Notes: generated from the sequence alone by a model not told the origin. A stretch of 64,000 nucleotides of DNA from Chelatococcus asaccharovorans (GCF_003201475.1 NZ_QJJK01000001.1:508501-572500), one strand, 5' to 3'. Shown: positions 17,200 to 27,050, counted from the first letter of the stretch. A program made the numbers and translations.

Positions 17200-17640
17200 G
17201 CCCGCCTCCCGTGCGCAAACGCAAACTAATTCATATATCAGAATAACGCCCCTGCGCAAGTCCTTGGTGGGGCGCCTCAATGCCGATTGACCTCCACGTT
17301 CCAACCCCAGCATGGTGACGGAGCCGGCGTATTCGCGCATTCCTGAGGAAGGTCGGCGCGGCGACGCGGCGCCGCATTCATGACCTGCTCCCGCAAATGC
17401 GTGCGGAAGGAGACCGGGTATCACAGGTTCCGCGGCGCTGCTGGCGGACAACGGCCGCTCAATGCAATTCGTGCATAAAGACGAATTTGGGCATGCTCCA
17501 TTGATAGTGCAGCGCAAGTCATCTGTGCGATAGCCCGACCACCATGGCTGCCAGCAAGTGCTGGCCCTGCTTAAGCTGCGTCGACTGGCAGCAAAGGAAT
17601 ATCCGCAGAGAGGATGTCGCGGCGGGTCCCTCGCGAACCT
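17200..17640. other. Non-coding gap between hydrolase and GH31 gene
   Basis: About 440 bases with no convincing gene. It includes the upstream region of the hydrolase, with an AT-richer patch around 17190-17250 that could hold its promoter, and the 3' side of the GH31 gene. No clear terminator or repeat is seen. Confidence 0.5.
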
Positions 17641-19959
17641 TCAAGACTTCAGGACGAGCCCTGCCGTTGCAAGCCGCACGCTCTGGAGGCCGACGGCCCT
17701 TACACTGATCCGCGGGAGCGCTGTCGAAGCGCTCGCTGTCAATGTAGGGCTTCCATCTTCCGGCCGGAGGCTGAGGGTGATGACATTGCCGGCCTGCCGC
17801 CAGTCAACCGTCTCCCCGTCGTCAGCATAGATGACGCCTGACGCGGTATCCGCCGAGGTCCCGAAGATCACCGCCGTCGTCTCCGCCCCTTCCGCGACAG
17901 GGATGATCGCACCCGCGCGCGCAAAAAGCGGCAGCCGCCCGAGCGGCGCCGGCACCGTCACCACGCGGCCGCCCTCCCAATGCGAATGGTCGTGCCAGTC
18001 ATACCAGCCGCCGGGATGGGCGGGGAGATAGACGTCGCGTGTCGCCGCGCCCTCCTCCAGCACGGGCGCGACGAGAAGGTCCGACCCAAGCATGAATGCA
18101 TCCTCAACGAGGCGCGCGGTGTCATCCTCCGGAAAATCCCAGAACAACGGCCGGACCGCCGGCATGTCATCGCGGGACGCGCGCCACATCTGCGTATACA
18201 TATAGGGAATGAGACTATGGCGCAGCGTGATGGCCGCGCGCACCTGCGGCAAGACTTCGGGATGCATCCACGGTGTGTTGACGGTGCCGTTGTCCTTCCA
18301 CGAATTCATCACCATACGCGGCCACAGCGCGCAGAATTCGACGAAGCGACAGAAGAGTTCCGGTCCGGGCACAGGCCCATGAAATCCTCCGACATCATGG
18401 CCGATGTTGAACAGACCCGACAGGCTCATGGCGAGCCCTTGCGTCAGGTTGAAGCGCAGCGTCTTCCATGCGGTCTCGTTGTCGCCCGTCCAGGTCTGGC
18501 CATAGCGGGCAATGCCGGCGCCGCCGGCGCGCGTGATGACATAGGGGCGTTTGCCGGGCGCATGCGCCGCCTGCACCTCATAGGCGAGCTTGTGCATAAG
18601 GAGCGCCTGTGCAGGGCGCGCCAGGCTCTGCGCGAAGGGGCGCCCGTCACCGGCGCATTCGGCATCTTCGTCCCAGATCTCGAATTCGTTGTTGTCGCTC
18701 CAAATCGAGACGACCCCATAGTCGAGAAGCTGAGTGCGGATCCCGTTCGCCCACCAGTCGCGCCCCCTGGGATTGGTGAAGTCGACGTGAAAGCCGAGCC
18801 CGTCCCAGAACTGGGCGACGGCCGGCTCGCCCGAGCTCCCGTCCATGACGAGAATGCCATCACGCTTTGCCGCGGCTATGCGGGGATGGTCGTCGAGGAG
18901 GCACGGCTTGATATTCGTCACCGGCTGCATGCCGGCCGCCTTCAACCGGGCCATGGTGGCGGCGGGATCGGGGAACTTGTCGTTGTTCCAGTTGAAGACA
19001 TAGCGGCGCGGCCCGATTGACGTATAGCCCGAGCCGAAGTGGAAGCTGTCGCAGCGGATGCCATGGGCCTTGCAGTCCGCGACGAAGGCCGAGATACGCG
19101 CGTCGGCATCGGGCGCGTCGGCGATGGCCATGCTGGTCATGGCAAAACCGAGCGACCAGCGCGGGGCGAAGGCCTGCCCCCCGGTCAGCCAGGAGAAGCG
19201 CCGCGTGACGTCGGGCACGGTCGGGCCGGCGAGGACGTAATAGTCGAGATCGCCGTCGTCGGCCTTGTAGGAGCGGAAGAGGCCATGGTAGTTGTCGATC
19301 GTACATCCGAAATCGACCTCACCCACGGCAAGATTATCATAGTATAAGCCGTGCGCGCCTGCCGGCCCATCGACGATGAAGAACGGCAGCATCTTGTAGA
19401 GCGGATCTGACAATTCCGCATCGAAGCCGCAGGGGTCGACCGCATCGATGGCAAAACGCCGCCCAGTGCGATCGAGGGGGCCCGCCTTGTCGCCCAATCC
19501 GTAGTGGCGCTCATCGGCATGTCGCGCCATGCTATGGGCAAGGGCGCCGGTCTTCCGCGAGAGGAAATAGGCCTGGGTCGGGCGATCTCTCAGGAAAGGC
19601 TCGGCCTCGCCCGCGCGCCGCCAGACGATCCCGAAGGGATTGAGCGTCACCGTGGCGGAGAGGCCCGCCGCAGCGACGACGACGGTGCCGTCCCCCTCCC
19701 TCACGGTAACGGCGGGATTGGCAAAGCCCGACAGATCATCCCTGGCGCGGCCTGCGAACGGCGGTTCCTGGCCGTTTGGCGCGATGGCCCAGCCGCGATC
19801 GAGGCGATAGCCCTCCGTGCGCTTCAATGTCACGCGGCCGATATCGGGTTCGAGGATCGCCACGCGGATCGTCGCGAGCGGCGTGGCGACGGCCCCCACC
19901 TCGAATACGGCAGCATTGCCATCCAGGCCGCGATAGCGGCCGTGCGTCAGGGCTTTCAT
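17641..19959 (-). CDS. Glycoside hydrolase family 31 alpha-glycosidase
   Basis: 772 aa. GH31 landmarks: RHYGLGDKAGPLDRTGRR near residue 150, the catalytic nucleophile Asp422 in IWSDNNEFEIW and the acid/base Asp493 in TWTGDNETAW. A C-terminal beta-sandwich region reads LVAPVLEEGAATRDVYLP. It retains an alpha-glycoside such as alpha-glucoside or alpha-xyloside. There is no signal peptide, so it is a cytoplasmic enzyme acting on sugar imported by the ABC system just upstream. It starts at ATG 19959, 18 bp after the msmX-type ATPase gene, in one operon. Confidence 0.95.
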   Translation of the reverse strand: MKALTHGRYRGLDGNAAVFEVGAVATPLATIRVAILEPDIGRVTLKRTEGYRLDRGWAIAPNGQEPPFAGRARDDLSGFANPAVTVREGDGTVVVAAAGLSATVTLNPFGIVWRRAGEAEPFLRDRPTQAYFLSRKTGALAHSMARHADERHYGLGDKAGPLDRTGRRFAIDAVDPCGFDAELSDPLYKMLPFFIVDGPAGAHGLYYDNLAVGEVDFGCTIDNYHGLFRSYKADDGDLDYYVLAGPTVPDVTRRFSWLTGGQAFAPRWSLGFAMTSMAIADAPDADARISAFVADCKAHGIRCDSFHFGSGYTSIGPRRYVFNWNNDKFPDPAATMARLKAAGMQPVTNIKPCLLDDHPRIAAAKRDGILVMDGSSGEPAVAQFWDGLGFHVDFTNPRGRDWWANGIRTQLLDYGVVSIWSDNNEFEIWDEDAECAGDGRPFAQSLARPAQALLMHKLAYEVQAAHAPGKRPYVITRAGGAGIARYGQTWTGDNETAWKTLRFNLTQGLAMSLSGLFNIGHDVGGFHGPVPGPELFCRFVEFCALWPRMVMNSWKDNGTVNTPWMHPEVLPQVRAAITLRHSLIPYMYTQMWRASRDDMPAVRPLFWDFPEDDTARLVEDAFMLGSDLLVAPVLEEGAATRDVYLPAHPGGWYDWHDHSHWEGGRVVTVPAPLGRLPLFARAGAIIPVAEGAETTAVIFGTSADTASGVIYADDGETVDWRQAGNVITLSLRPEDGSPTLTASASTALPRISVRAVGLQSVRLATAGLVLKS

Positions 19960-19977
19960 GATCGGTCTCCGGATCGG

Positions 19978-21057
19978 TCACGGCCGGGCGAGCGTTGCGC
20001 CCGCCTCGTCGAAGAAATGAAGATGCGGGGGGTCGAAGCGGATCCCGATCACCTCACCGCGCGCGAGACGCGCCTGGCCGTCCTGGCGCAGGGTGATCTG
20101 CGGCAGGCCGGGCGCGGATGCATAGACGAAGGTCTCCCCGCCGAGATGTTCGACGAGATCAACCGTCAGGGTGAGATCCGCATCGGCCTTCGCCATCACG
20201 ATATGCTCGGGACGGATTCCCAGGGTGACGGGCTTTCCCGGCGCAAGGCCCGCTGCCGGACGCTCAACCGCGATGGCGCGGCCGGCGAGATTGAGGCGCA
20301 GCGTCCCGTCATCGCCGGTCACCGTAGCCGGCAAAAGATTCATGCGCGGCGAGCCGATGAAACCCGCCACGAAGGTATTGCAGGGGCTGTTGTAGAGCTC
20401 CAACGGGGAGCCCACCTGCTCGATGCGTCCGGCCCGCAGCACGACGATCCGGTCGGCGAGGGTCATCGCCTCGACCTGGTCGTGGGTCACATAGATCATC
20501 GTGCCGCCGATCTCGGCATGGAGCGCCGCGAGCTCCTTGCGGGTGGCGACGCGCAGCTCGGCATCGAGGTTCGACAGGGGCTCGTCGAACAGAAAGATCT
20601 TGGGATCGCGCACGATGGCGCGGCCGATGGCGACGCGCTGGCGCTGCCCACCCGACAACGCCTTGGGCCGGCGCTCCAGATAGTCCGTGAGGCGCAGCAT
20701 GGTCGCGGCGCGGGTGACCCGCGCATCGATCTCGGCGGACTTCAAACCCATGTTCTCGAGCGCGAAGGCCATGTTCTTCCGGACGCTCATATGCGGATAG
20801 AGCGCGTAGGACTGGAACACCATCGCGAGGTCACGCTCGGATGCAGGGCGATCCGTCACGCGCTGGCCGTCGATATAGACCTCCCCTTCGGTCACGGTCT
20901 CCAGGCCGGCGATGACGCGCAGCAGCGTCGACTTGCCGCAACCGGACGGGCCGACGAACACGACGAATTCGCCGTCCTGCACCGCGAGATCGATGCCGTG
21001 CAGCACATCCACCGGACCGAAGGACTTGCGCGCGCCGACGAGCCTGAGTTCAGCCAT
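19978..21057 (-). CDS. Sugar ABC transporter ATPase (MalK/UgpC type)
   Basis: 359 aa. Walker A GPSGCGKST, Q-loop FQSYALYPHMSV, signature LSGGQRQRV, Walker B IFLFDEPLSNLDAELR and H-loop YVTHDQVEAM are followed by the C-terminal OB/TOBE regulatory domain with LGIRPEHI. This is the CUT1 type ATPase. It serves the two permeases upstream in the operon. Confidence 0.95.
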   Translation of the reverse strand: MAELRLVGARKSFGPVDVLHGIDLAVQDGEFVVFVGPSGCGKSTLLRVIAGLETVTEGEVYIDGQRVTDRPASERDLAMVFQSYALYPHMSVRKNMAFALENMGLKSAEIDARVTRAATMLRLTDYLERRPKALSGGQRQRVAIGRAIVRDPKIFLFDEPLSNLDAELRVATRKELAALHAEIGGTMIYVTHDQVEAMTLADRIVVLRAGRIEQVGSPLELYNSPCNTFVAGFIGSPRMNLLPATVTGDDGTLRLNLAGRAIAVERPAAGLAPGKPVTLGIRPEHIVMAKADADLTLTVDLVEHLGGETFVYASAPGLPQITLRQDGQARLARGEVIGIRFDPPHLHFFDEAGATLARP

Positions 21058-21075
21058 GAAACACGCCCTGGTTCA

Positions 21076-22170
21076 TCACTTCATCCCCGTCGAGCCGATG
21101 CCCGTCGTGATGAGGCGCTGGAGGAAGACAAAGACGAGGGTGACGGGAATGAGCGTCACCACGGTCATCGCGAGGAGATAGTGCCACTGGGTCTGCAGCT
21201 CGCCCTGGAAAGCGTTGAGGCCGATCTGGAGCGTATAGACCTCCGTCTTGGTCAAGACGGCCAGCGGCCAGAGGAACTCGTTCCAGCGCCACATGACGGA
21301 GAAGATCGCGAGCACCGACAAGGCCGGCAGCGTCAATGGCATGACGATACGCCAGTAGATCTGCCATTCGGAGGCCTTGTCCATGCGCCCCGCCTCGATC
21401 AGATCCCGCGGCAGGGTCAGCATGTATTGGCGCAGCAGGAAAACGCCGGTTGGCGTGGCCGCGCCCGGGAGGATGACCGCCCAGAGCGAATTGACCAGCC
21501 CGAGCTCCGTGACCACGAGATAGACCGGAACGAGGATGATGGTGATCGGGATCATCAGCGTGCCGATCACCGCCAGCATCGCCGCACCCTTGCCCTTGAA
21601 CTCGTAGATGGCGAGCGCATAGGCGGCCATCGAGTTGATGAGGAGCGTGATGAGCGTCGCCACCACCGTGACGAAGACCGAATTGCCGAGGAAGCGCAGG
21701 AAGGCAAATTGCGCGAGCGGCTCGGTATAGTTCTCGACCGCGAAGGCGACCTTGCGCACGGGCTCGCGCTTGTCGATCGGGATGCTGAACTCAAGCGCGG
21801 GATCCTTCGGATCCACCATCTGCGCCATGATCCCGATGCGCCGCACCTGCGCGAGCTCCCGCACGGACCCGTCCGGCAAGGTGACGCGGAACAAAGGCAG
21901 CGGCTGCGGCTGGCCGGGCACGCTGACCTCCTGCTGCGCGAAGGGCAGGAAGGACGGCGGAAATTCAAGAAGCGCGCTTTGCGTCTTGAAGGACGACAGG
22001 ACGAGCCACGCCACCGGGCCGAACATCAGGAGGACGCCCAGCGCGAGATAGGCGTAGGCCGCGATATCCGTCCAGTGGAGCGGAGCGCCGCGACCGCCAC
22101 GGCGCTGGCCCGCGAGCCTGGCGAGGGAGAGCCTTGCGAGGGAGAGCCTGCCGAGAGATAGGGAGGCCAT
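21076..22170 (-). CDS. Carbohydrate ABC transporter permease (MalG type)
   Basis: 364 aa inner-membrane permease with the EAA loop EAGRMDKASEWQIYWRIVMP. A large periplasmic loop follows the first helix (about residues 65-150). The N-terminus is odd: it repeats a five-residue SLARL unit about three times, encoded by imperfect 15-bp tandem repeats near 22115-22165. The ATG at 22170 follows the partner permease stop by one base and has GGGAGG-like sequence close by. Confidence 0.94.
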   Translation of the reverse strand: MASLSLGRLSLARLSLARLAGQRRGGRGAPLHWTDIAAYAYLALGVLLMFGPVAWLVLSSFKTQSALLEFPPSFLPFAQQEVSVPGQPQPLPLFRVTLPDGSVRELAQVRRIGIMAQMVDPKDPALEFSIPIDKREPVRKVAFAVENYTEPLAQFAFLRFLGNSVFVTVVATLITLLINSMAAYALAIYEFKGKGAAMLAVIGTLMIPITIILVPVYLVVTELGLVNSLWAVILPGAATPTGVFLLRQYMLTLPRDLIEAGRMDKASEWQIYWRIVMPLTLPALSVLAIFSVMWRWNEFLWPLAVLTKTEVYTLQIGLNAFQGELQTQWHYLLAMTVVTLIPVTLVFVFLQRLITTGIGSTGMK

Positions 22171-22171
22171 C

Positions 22172-23215
22172 TCAGCTCTCCTTCCGGCGCGCGAGGGCGA
22201 GCTGTGCGAGGGTCAGCAGGAACAGGACGAGCCCGAGCACGACCGAGGCCGCCGCGGCAAGGCCGAAGTTCTGGACCTGGTTGGCGAAGGCCGTCTCATA
22301 GATGTATTGCACCACCATCAAGGTTGCCGTGCCCGGCCCGCCGCCGGTGAGGACGAAGACCTCGTCGAAGGTCTGCACGCCCTTGATGAGCGCGAGCACG
22401 ATCACGACGATCATGTTGGGCCACAGAAGCGGCAGCGTAATGCGGCGGAAGACGCGCCAGCGCGGCGTCGCGTCCATTTCCGCCGCCTCGTAGAGATCCG
22501 CCGGGATCGCCTGGAGGCCGGCGAGAAGGATCAGGGTGTAGAAGCCCATATGGGCCCAAACCGAGACGAAGACCGCCCAGAACATCGCCCAGCTCGGGTC
22601 GATGAAGAACAGGACCTTCTGGCCGCCCAGCGTCGTGATGGCTGCATTGAGGAGCCCGTCGCGCTGCAGGATCCATTTCCAGATCAGCGCAACGACGACG
22701 GGCGACAGCAAGACGGGGAAGAAATACACCGCGCGGAAGAAACCGCGCCCCCTGATCTTCATGTTGAGCACGAGGGCCGTGACCAGGGAGAACAGCACCA
22801 TCGCCGAGACCTGGAACAGGACGAACTTCGCCGTATTGGCAACACCACGCCAGAAATGGTCCTCGCGGCAGGAATTGGGGTCGAGATAGGAGCCGCAATC
22901 GAAGAGATAGGCATATTGCCCGGCCCCGACATAGGGACGCTCGGAGGGAAACAGCGCCGGCCCGCCGGTCACCGAGAAGACGATATTGATGGCGATCGGC
23001 AGGAAGACGAACAGGCCGAAGACAACGAAATTCGGGACGAGGAAGACGTAGGGCATACGTCCTGCGCCGATGAGGCGCTGACACGCCTGCATCGGTCCGT
23101 CGAGAAGACGCATGGGGAGCGCGGCGAGCGCGCCGGCGACCGCGCCGAGCGCGGCCCCGACCCGGCCGCGCAGACCTATCCTCTCCCCGGAGGGCACTGA
23201 CGTCTCCACTGCCAC
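22172..23215 (-). CDS. Carbohydrate ABC transporter permease (MalF type)
   Basis: 347 aa with six or so helices and the EAA loop YEAAEMDATPRWRVFRRITLP. It starts with GTG at 23215, six bases after the binding-protein stop. The N-terminal 50 residues are an Ala/Arg-rich cytoplasmic stretch before the PYVFLVPNFVVFGLFVFLP helix. A cysteine pair in the first periplasmic loop (FDCGS...NSCRED) may form a disulfide. Confidence 0.94.
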   Translation of the reverse strand: MAVETSVPSGERIGLRGRVGAALGAVAGALAALPMRLLDGPMQACQRLIGAGRMPYVFLVPNFVVFGLFVFLPIAINIVFSVTGGPALFPSERPYVGAGQYAYLFDCGSYLDPNSCREDHFWRGVANTAKFVLFQVSAMVLFSLVTALVLNMKIRGRGFFRAVYFFPVLLSPVVVALIWKWILQRDGLLNAAITTLGGQKVLFFIDPSWAMFWAVFVSVWAHMGFYTLILLAGLQAIPADLYEAAEMDATPRWRVFRRITLPLLWPNMIVVIVLALIKGVQTFDEVFVLTGGGPGTATLMVVQYIYETAFANQVQNFGLAAAASVVLGLVLFLLTLAQLALARRKES

Positions 23216-23221
23216 GCCGCG

Positions 23222-24502
23222 TTACTTCTTCGCGCGTTCTGCGATCTGCTGCGCGACATCGGACGTGATGCGCTTGTAGGCTTCGTCGAGCGTCGTCTCC
23301 CCGGCGATCGCCTGGCCGAGCCGGCTGATCACCGCATTGAAGATGATGCGGCTATTGGTATAGCCCTGCGTGCGGTAAGCGAGCGGCGAGATCTCGCTGG
23401 CACTTGCCGTAAAGGTCTTCAATGCGGCAGCAGCCTGCGGGCTTGCGGAGGGATAGGCGACGCCCTTCTTCGCCAGCCCCAGATGGCCGGGAACGAACAG
23501 CGTGCGTGAATAGAACTCGGACAGGACAGGCTCGCTCGCCAGATAGTCCATCAGCCGGGCGACTTCCTTGGGATGCTGCGTCGATTTGAAGGCGACCAGT
23601 GCTGCGCCACCCGGCATGCTGCTGCAGCCGCCGGGGCCGCAAGGGTTCGGCACCACGATCCAGTCGAAGGCGTTACCGACCGTCTTGTCGAACTGGCTCG
23701 TCTGCCAGGACCCGGACAGGTACAGCACGACCTGGGCGTTCTTGAACTCGTCGTTGGCGCCGCGATAGGCGGTGCCGGAGACCGAGCCCCACAGCTCCTT
23801 CGACATCACGCCGGAGGCGTGCCAATCATAGACGAGCTGAGCGGCGCGCTTGAAGCCCTCGTCCACCACCTCGGGCTCGCCGTTTGCGCCGAACACCTTG
23901 GTGCCCTGCGACATCGCCAGCGAATAGAAGCGGTGGCCGGAGCGGTCGAGCGCGATGGGGAACGGCACCTGCACCTTGGCGGCCACCTCCTTCGTCGCCT
24001 TGGCCCAATCCTCCCAGGTGGCCTTGGCGCCGGGCATGGGCACCTTGGCCTGATCGAACAGGGTCTTGTTGACGAAGGGGCCGGTCACCGTGAGCTGCGT
24101 CATGAAGCCGGGTATAGACTGCGTATCGCCGGCAGGACGCATCCACTCCAGGAACGGGCCGAAATTCTGCTCCCAATAGGCTGCATCCTTCAGATGCGGT
24201 CGCATGTCGAGATAATAGCGCGACAGACCGCCGATATCGACGACGCGCGCGATATCCGGCCCCTGCCCGGAGGCCACCTGCACGGGCAGATTCTCATTGA
24301 TCGCCTTGAACGGCACCTGGTCGAGAACGACCTTGACGTCCTTGTTCTGCTCTTCGAAACGCTTGAGCAGATCCGCCATCACCTCGCCTTCGTTGCCATC
24401 GGAATACCAGGTCATCCGGATGGTCGCAGTCTCGGCCCGGGCAGGTCCCCAGATCGCAGCGGCGGAGAGCAATGCCAACATGAGGGGTTTGAATAAGCGC
24501 AT
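23222..24502 (-). CDS. Sugar ABC transporter substrate-binding protein
   Basis: 426 aa, CUT1-type extracellular binding protein (SBP_bac_1). The signal peptide MRLFKPLMLALLSAAAIWGPARA is followed by mature ETATIRMTWYSDG. The receptor core includes GQGPDIARVVDIG and AQVVLYLSGSWQ. Two cysteines close together (NPCGPGGCSS) may be paired in the periplasm. It starts at ATG 24502, first gene of the operon SBP-permease-permease-ATPase-GH31, downstream of a perfect LacI operator. Confidence 0.94.
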   Translation of the reverse strand: MRLFKPLMLALLSAAAIWGPARAETATIRMTWYSDGNEGEVMADLLKRFEEQNKDVKVVLDQVPFKAINENLPVQVASGQGPDIARVVDIGGLSRYYLDMRPHLKDAAYWEQNFGPFLEWMRPAGDTQSIPGFMTQLTVTGPFVNKTLFDQAKVPMPGAKATWEDWAKATKEVAAKVQVPFPIALDRSGHRFYSLAMSQGTKVFGANGEPEVVDEGFKRAAQLVYDWHASGVMSKELWGSVSGTAYRGANDEFKNAQVVLYLSGSWQTSQFDKTVGNAFDWIVVPNPCGPGGCSSMPGGAALVAFKSTQHPKEVARLMDYLASEPVLSEFYSRTLFVPGHLGLAKKGVAYPSASPQAAAALKTFTASASEISPLAYRTQGYTNSRIIFNAVISRLGQAIAGETTLDEAYKRITSDVAQQIAERAKK

Positions 24503-24630
24503 GGTCGTTCGTTCCTCCCTATCGCCCGTTCGGCGGCGAGCCGCTTTGCGAAGCACTCCCGCGCCGGCTGCCGTGGGCAGATCCGGATGTGGAAAACTGC
24601 TTCGGGCCATTCCTTGGCCTCTCTTTCTCA

Positions 24631-24650
24631 TTTGGCAAACGTTTGCCAAA
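24631..24650. promoter_or_regulatory. LacI-family operator, perfect 20-bp palindrome
   Basis: TTTGGCAAACGTTTGCCAAA is a perfect palindrome with central CG. On the minus strand a consensus TTGACA (24658-24653) precedes it with two bases between, so the site fills the -35 to -10 spacer of the sugar operon promoter. The adjacent divergent gene (24730) is a LacI repressor, the obvious ligand-responsive regulator; it would also control itself. Confidence 0.88.
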
Positions 24651-24729
24651 GCTGTCAATGGCTCCTTTGCGCACTCGACAAGCGCTGGCGTCGATGAAAC
24701 AAGAGATTCATAGACATTCGAGCGGGATA

Positions 24730-25710
24730 ATGCCGGAAGACGTTTCACTGACGACGGTCGCAGCCAGAGCCGGCGTGTCGATTTCCACGGTCTCGCGGAT
24801 CGTCAACGGCGAAACACGACGCGCATCCGCCGCGACGATCGCCCGCGTCCGCGATGCCATCGAGGCCGTCGGCTATCGGCCGAACCCGGTCGGGCGTGCC
24901 CTCAGACGGCGCCAGAGCCAGGTCGTCGGCATGTTGGTCGCCAATCTCGATAATCCGGCCATGGCCACCATCGCCTCCTCGACCGAGGCGGCGCTGCGGA
25001 GCGCGGGCTATGTCATGATGCTCTGCGATACGCATGACCGCGCCGATCTCCAGGACGATTATCTGAGCGCGTTGCGCGCGCAGCTCGTCCGCGGCTTCGT
25101 CATGGTCGCGTCCGTGCCCAGCAAGGGCCTGGCGGACCTCTCGGCAGAGGGGGCGCCCATGGTCTTCGTGACGCGCCGGGCGCCCGCCGGGCGCGGCCCC
25201 TTCGTCGGGATCGACGATCGCGCTGCAGGGGCCGCAGTCGCGGACCGCTTCATCGACGAGGGCCGGCGTGCCCCGGCGGTTGCCTTTCCGCAACAGGGCT
25301 CATCGGCGACCCGGGACCGCGTCTTAGGCTTCCTTGCGCGGCTGGCCGAACGCGGACGGCCGGCCGCCTCGGTCATCCAGGGCGAGGGATCGGGCCTGTC
25401 GCACCTGCAGGTGGGCTACGAAGCGGCGGAAAAGATCTTCTCGGCCGGCGACAAGCCGGACGCGATCCTGTGCGTGAGCGACCAGATCGCTTATGGCGTG
25501 CGCCGGCGCGCGCTGGAGCGCGGGCTCGACGTGCCCGGCGACTGCTCGCTCGTCAGCATCGACGGGAGCCCGCTCAACAAATGGGTCGCGCCCTGGCTGG
25601 TCTCAGTAGAGATCCCTTATATCGCCTATGGGCAGGAAGTCCTCGCCAGCCTCAATGCCATCTGGACCGGCTCGGCAAGCATGGACCGCCTGCTTCCCTA
25701 TCGCTTCTGA
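24730..25710 (+). CDS. LacI-family transcriptional repressor of the GH31 sugar locus
   Basis: 326 aa from ATG 24730. The N-terminal helix-turn-helix is VSLTTVAARAGVSISTVSRIVNG, with the hinge YRPNPVGRALRRRQS. The effector domain is the periplasmic-binding-protein fold (VVGMLVANLDNPAMATI, CVSDQIAYGVRRRA). An earlier in-frame ATG at 24694 is possible but adds 12 residues before the usual N-terminus. It is divergent from the ABC/GH31 operon and separated from it by the 20-bp operator. Confidence 0.93.
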   Translation: MPEDVSLTTVAARAGVSISTVSRIVNGETRRASAATIARVRDAIEAVGYRPNPVGRALRRRQSQVVGMLVANLDNPAMATIASSTEAALRSAGYVMMLCDTHDRADLQDDYLSALRAQLVRGFVMVASVPSKGLADLSAEGAPMVFVTRRAPAGRGPFVGIDDRAAGAAVADRFIDEGRRAPAVAFPQQGSSATRDRVLGFLARLAERGRPAASVIQGEGSGLSHLQVGYEAAEKIFSAGDKPDAILCVSDQIAYGVRRRALERGLDVPGDCSLVSIDGSPLNKWVAPWLVSVEIPYIAYGQEVLASLNAIWTGSASMDRLLPYRF

Positions 25711-25795
25711 CGGGCCGCCCGCAGCGCCTCACGGAATGGCCGCCAGCGACTCGCTCTCCGTTGACCCGCGGCGCGGCGCGCGAAAATTTCGGGCG

Positions 25796-26191
25796 CTACT
25801 TCCGGTATTGCGCGTCGGTCACATGCTCCATCCAGTCCACAGCCGTGCCGTTGCGCTTTTCCTGGATGGCGATGTGGCTCATGGCCGTCGTCGGCGTGGC
25901 GCCGTGCCAGTGCTTTTCGCCCGGCGGAAACCAGACCACATCACCCGGCCGGATCTCCTCGATCGGGCCGCCCTCGCGCTGCGCCCAGCCACAGCCGGAC
26001 ACGACGATCAGCGTCTGTCCGAGCGGATGCGTATGCCAGGCCGTCCGCGCACCAGGCTCGAAGGTGACGAGGGCGCCTGCGACACGCGCCGGCTCCGGCG
26101 CGTCGAGAAGGGGATCAATACGAACCGCTCCCGTGAAATATTCCGCCGGCCCCCGTCCCGAGGGTCGCGATCCGTTCCGCGCGATGTCCAT
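25796..26191 (-). CDS. Cupin-domain protein
   Basis: 131 aa single-cupin protein. The metal-binding motif 1 reads [20 protein letters not shown], and motif 2 is [17 protein letters not shown]. The opening [18 protein letters not shown] resembles the cupins of the mandelonitrile-lyase-like / carboxymuconolactone-decarboxylase-associated group. The function within the cluster is unknown. It is the last gene of the minus-strand run, separated by 178 bp from the racemase-fold genes, and converges on the LacI gene at 24730. Confidence 0.88.
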   Translation of the reverse strand: MDIARNGSRPSGRGPAEYFTGAVRIDPLLDAPEPARVAGALVTFEPGARTAWHTHPLGQTLIVVSGCGWAQREGGPIEEIRPGDVVWFPPGEKHWHGATPTTAMSHIAIQEKRNGTAVDWMEHVTDAQYRK

Positions 26192-26369
26192 GTCACGTCT
26201 CCTCGCTGTCCTGCACCATCGAAACTGGCATGACCGCCCGCTCGCAACAGACGGTTTCACATCGTCTCGATGCGCTCCACGGTTTCCAACCCGGCGATAA
26301 CGCGCTCGAGCGCCCTCGCCTCATCCGACTGCTCGGTCATGACGGGCTGGAGCTGGCCGTTCAGCCCGA

Positions 26370-27050
26370 TCACGCCCCCTCTCCCGCGGCGATGAGCTTG
26401 GCGATCAGCTCCGGCTTGCGCGCCTGCGGCACGGGATAGGTGCGGCGGCTCTGCCCAAGGCCGAGGCCGAGGAAGCTCTCCGCCAGCATCACGGCGAGCG
26501 AGGCAGGCTCCACCACCGGCACAGGCAGCGCCGCCGCGAGCCGCGCCGCCATGTCCGGGGACACAGGCTCCCCAAGCACGAGCACCTCGGCGCCGTCCTC
26601 CTCGATCGCGACTTTGGCGGCGGTCAGGATGGCGCCCTCGGTTGCCGTTTCCGCATAGGCGCGCACGCCGGTGCATTGAGCGGTGAGGCCGTATTCCTGC
26701 ACGAGCTTCTTGGCGCGGGTATAACCCGCCGGCGGCGCGATGATGCCGAACTGCGCGCCGAGGGTCAGCGCATAGAGCATCGCGCTGCGACCCGCCGCGA
26801 CCACGGGAATGTCGAGCACGGAACGCAGCGCATTGGCGCCGAAATCGCCAAACTCACCGACGCAGACGGCGCTGAAGCCTTCCGCCTCCGCGTTCTGTCC
26901 GGCGGCGAGCACGGCGAGATCGGCGAGGGTCCAGTCATGGGCGCTGATCGGCGCGGCCGGGATGCCCGGCGCGACACGGAGCTCGACCTCGGCCTCGCCG
27001 CTGAGGGGAGCGGCGCGATCGGCGGCGACAATCATCAGGATGCGGGACAT
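26370..27050 (-). CDS. Asp/Glu/hydantoin racemase-fold protein, catalytic cysteines absent
   Basis: 226 aa. The fold is recognisable from NAEAEGFSAVCVGEFGDFGA, LRSVLDIPVVAAGRSAMLYA and the C-terminal LPVPVVEPASLAVMLAESFL. The two Cys positions that perform racemisation in the family align with Glu (VGEFGD and VLGEPVSPD). It therefore probably is not a standard racemase. It is a diverged paralogue of the adjacent gene 27061-27819, from which it is separated by 10 bp. Start ATG 27050. Role unknown; perhaps an isomerase, decarboxylase-like or structural partner. Confidence 0.82.
   Translation of the reverse strand: MSRILMIVAADRAAPLSGEAEVELRVAPGIPAAPISAHDWTLADLAVLAAGQNAEAEGFSAVCVGEFGDFGANALRSVLDIPVVAAGRSAMLYALTLGAQFGIIAPPAGYTRAKKLVQEYGLTAQCTGVRAYAETATEGAILTAAKVAIEEDGAEVLVLGEPVSPDMAARLAAALPVPVVEPASLAVMLAESFLGLGLGQSRRTYPVPQARKPELIAKLIAAGEGA

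Noticed and set aside
19504-22161. 885-codon plus-strand open frame opposite GH31/ABC genes
   Set aside because: Shadow of well-supported minus-strand genes; rich in charged residues with no domain and crossing gene borders.
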